Below, piece by piece: positions 1 through 5,620 of a stretch of DNA of 12,408 bases; position 1 is the stretch's first letter; each line of letters starts with the position of its first letter. The notes under the pieces are model-generated. The model saw only the letters and a program-made list of their open reading frames with translations. It did no database searches and was not told where the DNA came from. The position numbers and the translations under genes are program-made. Source of the DNA: Desulfobacterales bacterium (GTDB lineage Bacteria; Desulfobacterota; Desulfobacteria; Desulfobacterales; Desulfobacteraceae); the NCBI GenBank assembly GCA_022361535.1, contig JAKSAU010000819.1, positions 1 to 12,408 of the forward strand, written 5' to 3'.

Positions 1-214
1 CAAGCATGTTCCCTCCGCAATTATGAAAAATGGATAACATCAGGTTTAAATCGTTTTTGATGAGCCTGATAATATCTAACTGATTTAAATGGGGACGAGA
101 ACTTGTCCGTATTTAAAGCGCCGGAAAATCCTGCAGCCGGACCGTACTTAAAGTACGTGAGGACTGCAGGATTATTTCGGCAACTCGACAAACGGATGAG
201 TTGTCGTTCACATT
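1..214. other. Intergenic region without a recognised gene
   Basis: I find no supported coding region here. The first part holds a small hairpin (ATCAGG at 39-44 with CCTGAT at 65-70, and an inner ATC/GAT pairing). The rest is taken up by the larger palindrome listed separately, plus a short hairpin with CAACTC at 181-186 and GAGTTG at 198-203. The region lies downstream of the minus-strand acyl-CoA dehydrogenase, so these hairpins may end its transcript, although no clear U-tract follows them on that strand. Confidence 0.6.
121..180. repeat. Large imperfect palindrome downstream of the acyl-CoA dehydrogenase
   Basis: The left arm (121-136) and right arm (164-180) share a perfect ATCCTGCAG/CTGCAGGAT core and a looser outer part (CCGGAAA against TTTCGG). 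The centre contains a second palindrome, CGTACT-TAA-AGTACG, at 143-157. The whole could fold as a nested hairpin or cruciform. It may be a dispersed palindromic repeat or a 3'-end structure for the minus-strand gene. No U-tract follows on the minus strand, so a canonical intrinsic terminator is not supported. Confidence 0.6.
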
Positions 215-2062
215 TTATTTGGATCCGAAGGAGACTTCTAAAATGTCTTCAACACAAGTGTCCGCTTCCAGGATCGCGTCCATCTTACCATAGGTAGCAG
301 GCAAAAGTGTATTAATAAAAAATTTGGCCGTAGCCATTTGACCGGCATAAAAGGCTGCGTCCTTATTTTTTGCAGCCTTGGCTGCTACCGCATCCTTTTC
401 AAGTGAACCTGCTTTTTTAGCAAGTTTGGGTGCGGCGATACTAGCCCGCCACAAATGCATCCATGCAAAGGTAATATCCCCAACAATTTCCAGAAAAGGA
501 TGGGCAAATGCATAGGCATTTAAAAAGTTTTCAGACCTGGACCTGGAACCGATATCCGCAGCCAATTCCTCCAATCTGGAAACAGCCTTGGCTACTTTGT
601 CTGCCAATGCGTCAACACCTTCGACATCCTTTGCCTCTTCAACAGTCTTTTTAATCTGATCTATAAAATAGGTAAAGCTCTGACCTTTGTTCATGGACAA
701 TTTACGTCCCAGAAGGTCCATTGCCTGGATGCCGTTTGTACCTTCATATATCATGAAGATCCGCGAATCGCGCATGAGTTGCTCTACTGGGTATTCACTG
801 CAATATCCATATCCTCCATACACCTGGACACCATGGGAACAGACCTCTAATGATTTGTCTGTGACATATCCTTTGACAATCGGGGTCAACACTTCGATCA
901 GAGCAGATGTGTTTGCCTTAAGGGCCTCATCATCTGTTGTGTGGACAATATCCTGGCATTTACCGTAGTAATAGATCAAAGACCGCATACCCTCGGTATA
1001 GGCTTTCATATTAAGCAACTGCCGTTTTACATCCGGGTGGTTTATAATGGTCACGTCCTTGGCTGTCGCATCTTTACCAGCAGACAAGTGACGTCCCTGG
1101 ACACGGTTTTTTGCATAGTCAAGGGCATACATGTATGAAGCGGATGCCACTGCAAACCCTTGCATACCGACAAATGCACGTGCTTCGTTCATCATCTGGA
1201 ACATCTCAGGCATACCTTTGTTGACTTCGCCCAAAAGTGTTCCGATAGAAGCCCCTTTGTCTCCGAGAGAGAGGGTGGCTGTGGCATTGCCGTGGATCCC
1301 CATTTTTTCTTCAAGACCGGTGCAGACTACATTGTTGAATTCGCCCAAAGATCCGTCTTTATTGACCAGGTATTTGGGAACAAGAAATAAGGAAATCCCT
1401 TTTGTGCCTGCAGGAGCCCCTTCAATACGGGCAAGAACAGGATGAATGATATTGTCGCACAAATCGTGTTCGCCGGCAGAGATAAATATCTTGGTTCCCT
1501 GGATGGAATAGGTCCCATCGTCGTTTAACGTTGCTGTAGTCGTCAGTGCGCCGACATCTGAACCTGCTTCCGGTTCAGTCAACAGCATTGTGCCGCCCCA
1601 TTCACCGGCAAACATTTTCTTCATATACAGTTTTTTCTGTGTTTCGTCTCCAAAGGCCTCAACCAGTTTGGCTGCTCCATGGGTCATTCCATAGTAGAGC
1701 ATAAAAGCAGAATTGGCACCGACCATATATTCCAAGGCTGCGCATCCTACAGTTTTAGGCATACCCTGGCCGCCGGATTCCGGGTCATCGCACATGGCCA
1801 GCCATTCACCTTCGCAGAATAATTCCCAAGCCCGTTTGAACGATTCCGGGGTGGTCACTTTACCGTCTTTCAGGGTGCAGCCGATTTCGTCACCTTCCTT
1901 GAAGGTGGGCAGAATTTCTTTGATTGCCAGGTTTCTGGCCTCGGAAACAATCAGGTCAATGGTCTTTTTATTGAATTCCTCAAATAATTCGTGATCCACC
2001 GTACCGATTTGTTCATGCAGTACAAAGTCCACATCACGCCTGTCTGCGATAAGCTGTGCCAT
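215..2062 (-). CDS. Acyl-CoA dehydrogenase, long (about 600 residue) type
   Basis: FAD enzyme that introduces the alpha,beta double bond into an acyl-CoA, passing electrons to electron-transferring flavoprotein; cytoplasmic, in beta-oxidation or a related acyl-CoA degradation route. The 615-residue product has the family's N-terminal helical region, the flavin/substrate motif LTEPEAGSD at 161-169, and IYEGTNGIQ at 438-446, where E440 occupies the catalytic base position of medium/short-chain acyl-CoA dehydrogenases. After about residue 465 comes an extra helical C-terminal domain, as in the 590-620 residue subfamily and not in the 380-residue classical enzymes. The start is supported by a purine-rich GGGG block about 7 bases upstream of the ATG on the minus strand. 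It is transcribed divergently from the MBL hydrolase gene and stands alone here, with no etf or thiolase gene beside it. The exact chain length or substrate cannot be read from the sequence. Confidence 0.95.
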   Translation of the reverse strand: MAQLIADRRDVDFVLHEQIGTVDHELFEEFNKKTIDLIVSEARNLAIKEILPTFKEGDEIGCTLKDGKVTTPESFKRAWELFCEGEWLAMCDDPESGGQGMPKTVGCAALEYMVGANSAFMLYYGMTHGAAKLVEAFGDETQKKLYMKKMFAGEWGGTMLLTEPEAGSDVGALTTTATLNDDGTYSIQGTKIFISAGEHDLCDNIIHPVLARIEGAPAGTKGISLFLVPKYLVNKDGSLGEFNNVVCTGLEEKMGIHGNATATLSLGDKGASIGTLLGEVNKGMPEMFQMMNEARAFVGMQGFAVASASYMYALDYAKNRVQGRHLSAGKDATAKDVTIINHPDVKRQLLNMKAYTEGMRSLIYYYGKCQDIVHTTDDEALKANTSALIEVLTPIVKGYVTDKSLEVCSHGVQVYGGYGYCSEYPVEQLMRDSRIFMIYEGTNGIQAMDLLGRKLSMNKGQSFTYFIDQIKKTVEEAKDVEGVDALADKVAKAVSRLEELAADIGSRSRSENFLNAYAFAHPFLEIVGDITFAWMHLWRASIAAPKLAKKAGSLEKDAVAAKAAKNKDAAFYAGQMATAKFFINTLLPATYGKMDAILEADTCVEDILEVSFGSK

Positions 2063-2125
2063 ATGTCATCCCCTTGTTTTATTATTAATGGTTCTGGTTG
2101 ATAACCCACACTTCTCAAGCAAGCT

Positions 2126-2154
2126 ACATAACTATAGATATATATGTATGCCAA
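2126..2154 (-). promoter_or_regulatory. Candidate sigma-70 promoter of the acyl-CoA dehydrogenase gene
   Basis: Read on the minus strand, TTGGCA (2154-2149) is followed after 17 bases by TTATGT (2131-2126), giving a leader of about 55-60 bases before the ATG. The -35 match is good (5 of 6) and the -10 is weak. The -35 hexamer lies inside the inverted repeat at 2148-2166. Confidence 0.4.
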
Positions 2155-2166
2155 AAAGTTTGGTAT
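2148..2166. promoter_or_regulatory. Inverted repeat, possible operator over the -35 of the acyl-CoA dehydrogenase
   Basis: ATGCCAAA-AAG-TTTGGTAT is a near-perfect inverted repeat (7 of 8 paired positions). It overlaps the candidate -35 element of the minus-strand gene, a position typical of a repressor site. The regulator is not identified. Confidence 0.4.
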
Positions 2167-2185
2167 TTTCAAACTATTTTTGAAA
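2167..2185. promoter_or_regulatory. Second inverted repeat, TTTCAAA-N5-TTTGAAA
   Basis: Perfect 7-base arms separated by 5 bases, directly next to the previous inverted repeat and upstream of the minus-strand candidate promoter. The spacing and symmetry fit a dimeric helix-turn-helix regulator. The family is unknown; TetR- or FadR-like regulators commonly control acyl-CoA dehydrogenase genes, but that is only an inference from function. Confidence 0.4.
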
Positions 2186-2298
2186 CTGATTAACAAAAAG
2201 AAAATGAACTGAATTTAATGGTGATTTTTTACAGTATTTTTCCTGTTTTGTGATTGGAATTGACAATAATTAAATGTTCACTAAAAAAATATATTGAT

Positions 2299-2327
2299 TT
2301 TAGCATAAATTCATACGATTCTATAGA
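2299..2327 (+). promoter_or_regulatory. Weak candidate promoter for the MBL hydrolase/permease unit
   Basis: TTTAGC (2299-2304) is separated by 17 bases from TATAGA (2322-2327), about 48 bases before the ATG at 2376. The -10 is fair and the -35 poor. A consensus TTGACA at 2260-2265 lies further upstream but has no well-spaced -10. Confidence 0.3.
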
Positions 2328-2375
2328 AACCGGTCTGTTGTAGGGAGACACTCTAATTATGGATGCAGGAGAACC

Positions 2376-3215
2376 ATGCGAATAAAATGTTGGGGGTCCA
2401 GAGGGTCCATTTCCGTATCTGGAAAAGAATATGTAAAATACGGAGGGGATACGACCTGTCTAGAAATCCAGGCGAATTCGGGTGAAACTATTATTGTTGA
2501 TGCTGGCACCGGTATCAGGCGGCTGGGCAAATCCCTTGTCAAGCGTGATGTAAAAGAGTGTTACATGCTTTTGACCCATACCCATTGGGATCATATTATA
2601 GGACTGCCTTTTTTTCATCCTCTGCTTTGTGCCGACACCACTCTTAAAGTTCAGGACAGGACGTTTGGTGGTATATCCACGAAAGAGGTTATCGATGAGG
2701 TCATGAAAACCCCTTTCTTTCCTGTCCGTATCGAAGACTATCATGCAGACATCCTGTTTGACGCGTCTTTAAACGATAGCTTCACCATTGGATCAGTGAG
2801 CATTGAAAGTATCGCAACTTCCCATTCCAAAGATAGTTTAGGGTTCAAATTTACTGAAAACGGAAAAACCTTTGTCTTTTTAACAGACAACGAACTTGGA
2901 TATGCCCATCGCAAAGGATTGACAAAGGAGAAATACATTAATTTCTCAAAAGGGGCTGATATCCTGTTCCACGATGCTGAGTATACGGCTGAAGAGTATA
3001 AATGCAAAGTCGGATGGGGTCACTCTTCTGTGGATGATGTACTTGACCTGGCTGTAAAGGCAGGGGTCGGGCAATTGGGCCTGATTCATCTGAACCAGGA
3101 TAGGACTGACGATCAGATGGATGATATTGTTGATCAGTGCAATTTGTTCTTAAATAATCAGAACAACTCCATCCAGTGTTACGGCGTCTCCTATACTTTT
3201 GAAACGACCCTCTAA
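2376..3215 (+). CDS. Metallo-beta-lactamase-fold hydrolase (PhnP/RNase Z-like superfamily)
   Basis: Predicted cytoplasmic di-metal hydrolase of 279 residues, probably acting on a phosphodiester or related bond; the substrate is not known. The N-terminus (CWGSRGSISVSG at 5-16, then YGGDTTC) is the hallmark of a bacterial MBL subgroup related to PhnP. The metal site is visible: THTHWDH at 67-73 (H68, H70, D72, H73), H150, D171, and a C-terminal H238 in LIHL; H199-D200 and H216 are further conserved-looking polar positions. There is no signal peptide. The ATG is preceded by AGGAG with a 4-base gap. It is followed after 18 bases by the AmpG-like permease gene, so the two are likely co-transcribed. 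The fold is certain, the specific reaction is not. Confidence 0.9.
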   Translation: MRIKCWGSRGSISVSGKEYVKYGGDTTCLEIQANSGETIIVDAGTGIRRLGKSLVKRDVKECYMLLTHTHWDHIIGLPFFHPLLCADTTLKVQDRTFGGISTKEVIDEVMKTPFFPVRIEDYHADILFDASLNDSFTIGSVSIESIATSHSKDSLGFKFTENGKTFVFLTDNELGYAHRKGLTKEKYINFSKGADILFHDAEYTAEEYKCKVGWGHSSVDDVLDLAVKAGVGQLGLIHLNQDRTDDQMDDIVDQCNLFLNNQNNSIQCYGVSYTFETTL

Positions 3216-3233
3216 AACTTAAGGGCCAGCCTG

Positions 3234-4814
3234 TTGTCCATGACATCCTATCGATCTTCCAATTGGAAGGTGGCAGTCAAGGCCTTCTTTCATCCCCGCG
3301 TAATTACAATGCTTTTTTTCGGCTTTTCAGCCGGCCTTCCCCTTTATTTGATTTTTTCATCGTTGTCCCTTTGGTTAAAGGAAGCTGGTGTGGCGCGTTC
3401 AGCCGTAACTTTTTTTTCCTGGGCAACGCTTATGTATTCTTTTAAATTTATCTGGGCGCCTTTGGTTGACCAGATGCCTGTGCCCATTTTAACCCGTTTG
3501 CTTGGCAGGCGGCGGGGATGGATTTTAACCGCGCAGATAGCGATTGCCGTTTCCATTGCATGGATGGCCATGATCGATCCGGCCGACAGCCACACGCATC
3601 TTACGTTGATGGCAATGGCTTGTGTGGCACTTGCGTTTTCATCTGCGACCCAAGATATATGCATTGATGCCTACCGTATTGAGTCTGCTGGAAATGAACT
3701 GCAAGCCATGATGGCATCAACTTATATTGCAGGGTACAGGATCGGTATGCTTGTGGCAGGTGCTGGCGCCCTGTTTATGGCAGAATTTTTGGGCTCGTCC
3801 AAAGCGTCATATAATTTTTCAGCCTGGCAAACGACCTACTGGATCATGGCCGGATGTATGGTTGTGGGTATGGTAACCACTTTGGTTATTCCGGAACCTG
3901 AGGGAAATAAAGAGCGTTTGAGTGACAAAGATTTTAAAGGGCATATCCGGTCGTTTGTCCTATTTTTAATGGCCGCATCTGCATTTGTTGTATGGTTCTA
4001 TTTAACGTCTGGCTTGTCCGCGTCACTAAAAGAAACGCTTACACAATGGAAGATAAACGGTCCTCTTGCAGGGTTCCTAATCGAAACATTAAGGCTTGCA
4101 TGCGGAATCTGTGCGGCAGTTTTAACTGCACGCATCATGGTCGGTTTAGGTATTGCAGACAAGCGCATGGTTAAAGTGGCTTATGTGGAACCGGTCTCAG
4201 ATTTTTTTAACCGCTACGGCCTTGCTTTGGCCTGGTTGCTTTTATCCCTTATTGGCCTCTACCGCATTTCAGATATCGTGCTTGGGGTCATCGCGAATGT
4301 TTTCTACCAGGATCTCGGGTTTACCAAGACACAGATTGCCAGTGTGGTAAAAACCTTTGGGTTGTTCATGACCATTGCCGGTGGCTTTTTAGGCGGTATT
4401 CTTTCCATAAGGTTTGGTGTCATGCGAATCCTTTTTGCCGGCGCTCTGCTTGCTGCTTTAACCAACCTGTTGTTTGTGGTCATGGCTAATACGGGCCCAA
4501 GCCTTCCCATGCTTTACCTTGTTATCTCGGCGGACAATTTGGCAGGGGGTATTGCCAGTGCAGCATTTGTTGCTTTTTTATCCAGCTTGACCAATGTGAG
4601 ATTTACTGCAACGCAATATGCCCTGTTTTCATCTTTAATGACATTGATACCAAAGTTGTTTGCCGGCTATTCTGGCTCCATGGTGGACAATATGGGATAT
4701 CCATTCTTCTTTACACTTACAGCCGTCATTGGAATACCTGTTCTTGTCTTGGTTTGGTTCAGCTCAAAATTTTTGTACAATCATGATAAAAACCAAAGCC
4801 TCGAAAAGCCCTAA
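3234..4814 (+). CDS. AmpG-like major facilitator superfamily permease
   Basis: Integral inner-membrane transporter of 526 residues. Signs of the AmpG branch of the MFS are SAGLPLYLIFSSLSLWLKE early in the protein (32-50), a basic cytoplasmic loop GRRRGW (91-96) and ATQDICIDAYRIE (138-150). Hydrophobic segments continue to the C-terminus, consistent with 12-14 membrane helices. AmpG proteins import anhydro-muropeptides for cell-wall recycling; the substrate here is inferred only from family. A TTG start at 3234 has AAGGG (3221-3225) 8 bases upstream; the in-frame ATG at 3240 would have a 14-base gap, so TTG is preferred. It follows the MBL gene by 18 bases. No ampD, nagZ or beta-lactamase gene is nearby, so a role in peptidoglycan recycling is not supported by context. 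Confidence 0.87.
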   Translation: MSMTSYRSSNWKVAVKAFFHPRVITMLFFGFSAGLPLYLIFSSLSLWLKEAGVARSAVTFFSWATLMYSFKFIWAPLVDQMPVPILTRLLGRRRGWILTAQIAIAVSIAWMAMIDPADSHTHLTLMAMACVALAFSSATQDICIDAYRIESAGNELQAMMASTYIAGYRIGMLVAGAGALFMAEFLGSSKASYNFSAWQTTYWIMAGCMVVGMVTTLVIPEPEGNKERLSDKDFKGHIRSFVLFLMAASAFVVWFYLTSGLSASLKETLTQWKINGPLAGFLIETLRLACGICAAVLTARIMVGLGIADKRMVKVAYVEPVSDFFNRYGLALAWLLLSLIGLYRISDIVLGVIANVFYQDLGFTKTQIASVVKTFGLFMTIAGGFLGGILSIRFGVMRILFAGALLAALTNLLFVVMANTGPSLPMLYLVISADNLAGGIASAAFVAFLSSLTNVRFTATQYALFSSLMTLIPKLFAGYSGSMVDNMGYPFFFTLTAVIGIPVLVLVWFSSKFLYNHDKNQSLEKP

Positions 4815-5062
4815 TGGTGGCCCATAAATTCAGGTTTCTCACCCACATTGTTGAACAATTTTATTTTCCAGGAATAAAACCTTTACAAAAAGATTCTTAA
4901 TGAACAAGGTCTGAAAAATGTGGCCGTGGAATTTCATGAATTTTATTTAATATATAAATTATATAAATAAATTCAAAGGGTCACAAAATGGCGTGATTTT
5001 TAAATAGTCCCACGGAAAAAGGATTTGGACCGTTTTTACAAGATGATGCAGGGAAATAACTC
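4815..5062. other. Non-coding stretch after the permease gene
   Basis: No gene is supported. A weak hairpin (TTGTT-G-AACAA at about 4850-4860, followed by a T-rich stretch) might end the permease transcript but is too short to be convincing. The AT-rich palindrome at 4937-4975 is the other structure. The remainder is AT-rich and unstructured by eye. Confidence 0.5.
4937..4975. repeat. AT-rich imperfect palindrome
   Basis: TGAATTT at the left end pairs with AAATTCA at the right end. ATTTA/TAAAT and TATA/TATA continue the stem with a single-base bulge at each junction, leaving a loop of about 5 bases. It lies between the permease gene and the hdrA leader. It could be a weak transcription end, a protein-binding site or a helical instability region; nothing in the sequence decides. 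Confidence 0.5.
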
Positions 5063-5091
5063 TTGACAAAGAAATACCATTCTCCTACTTA
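5063..5091 (+). promoter_or_regulatory. Candidate promoter of the hdrA leader or small RNA
   Basis: A perfect TTGACA (5063-5068) is followed after exactly 17 bases by TACTTA (5086-5091). The -35 is consensus and the -10 weak. Transcription would start near 5098, just before the first stable hairpin, giving a 5' leader of about 520 bases for hdrA or a terminated RNA of about 430 bases. Confidence 0.45.
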
Positions 5092-5097
5092 AAACTG

Positions 5098-5525
5098 TGG
5101 GGAATCCGGCAATACAAAGGAATGAGTGAGTTTACTGCCGGGTTGCATCCGAAACAGCGTCCCGGTTTCACTTATTGTTATTTCTCTCATACCGGCCGGG
5201 AGCCTGTAGGTTGCAAAAAAAGAGACAGGGTTAAGCCCTTAGTAATAAAGCTGTTGGCTGCATCATCCAGTTGAATGAAAGAGGTGCCGTATAGGTTTTT
5301 ACAGAATCATACAGACACGATGCACGCATACGGAACATGATGTCGGAACGAATCCCGGTCTTTACCCGGGGACGGCACAAAGCCCGGAAAATAATAGCCA
5401 CTTAGGCGATTCCGGATATACCCGTTTTCCATTATCCTTAGCCATGGATGGAAAACAAGTTGTACATTCTGACAGATTAGATTTTTAAGCCCGGTTATCA
5501 TTTATGATGACCGGGCTTTTTTTTT
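5098..5525 (+). ncRNA. Putative structured leader or small RNA ending in an intrinsic terminator
   Basis: No protein gene is supported between the candidate promoter and the terminator, but several stable hairpins are visible. AATCCGGCA (5103-5111) pairs with TGCCGGGTT (5136-5144). GAAAC (5151-5155) pairs with GTTTC (5165-5169). CCCGG pairs with CCGGG around 5354-5370. GTTTTCC plus ATCC (5424-5437) pairs with GGAT plus GGAAAAC (5446-5456). The run ends in the terminator at 5487-5525. I compared it by eye with RNase P, tmRNA, SRP and 6S RNA and with cobalamin, SAM, SAH, THF, TPP, glycine and c-di-GMP riboswitches, and found no convincing match. The boundaries are inferred from the promoter and terminator only. 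Confidence 0.4.
5487..5525 (+). terminator. Strong rho-independent terminator upstream of hdrA
   Basis: AAGCCCGGT (5487-5495) pairs with ACCGGGCTT (5510-5518), extended inward by ATCA/TGAT, and is followed by an unbroken run of T (5517-5525). Because it points towards hdrA and sits 96 bases before its start, it either ends a separate upstream RNA or acts as an attenuator within the hdrA leader. Confidence 0.92.
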
Positions 5526-5536
5526 GTTATTACCCG

Positions 5537-5546
5537 AACCCGGGTT
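5537..5546. repeat. Perfect 10-base palindrome AACCCGGGTT
   Basis: A short perfect palindrome between the terminator and the hdrA ribosome binding site; ACCCG just before it can also pair with CGGGT inside it. It could be a regulator site or part of an alternative leader fold. No function is shown. Confidence 0.35.
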
Positions 5547-5620
5547 GTGGAGGCAAATACCGGGGCGGAAAAAAAGCTTATTACCAGTGAGGCTATATTA
5601 ACGGTTAGGAGGTATGGAGA

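Noticed and set aside
103..297. Short plus-strand open frame near the window start
   Set aside because: It runs across the palindrome and into the antisense of the acyl-CoA dehydrogenase; no support for coding.
5011..5040. Terminator-like A-rich/T-rich pairing before the leader promoter
   Set aside because: The stem is short, interrupted and followed by only five T; not convincing as a terminator.
5340..5430. c-di-GMP, cobalamin or SAM-type riboswitch in the hdrA leader
   Set aside because: Some short words (ACAAAGCC, GCCACT) recall riboswitch cores, but the full set of conserved elements in the right order is missing.
5307..5501. Minus-strand open frame of 64 codons in the leader region
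   Set aside because: No recognisable protein features or ribosome binding site; it overlaps the hairpins and the terminator stem.
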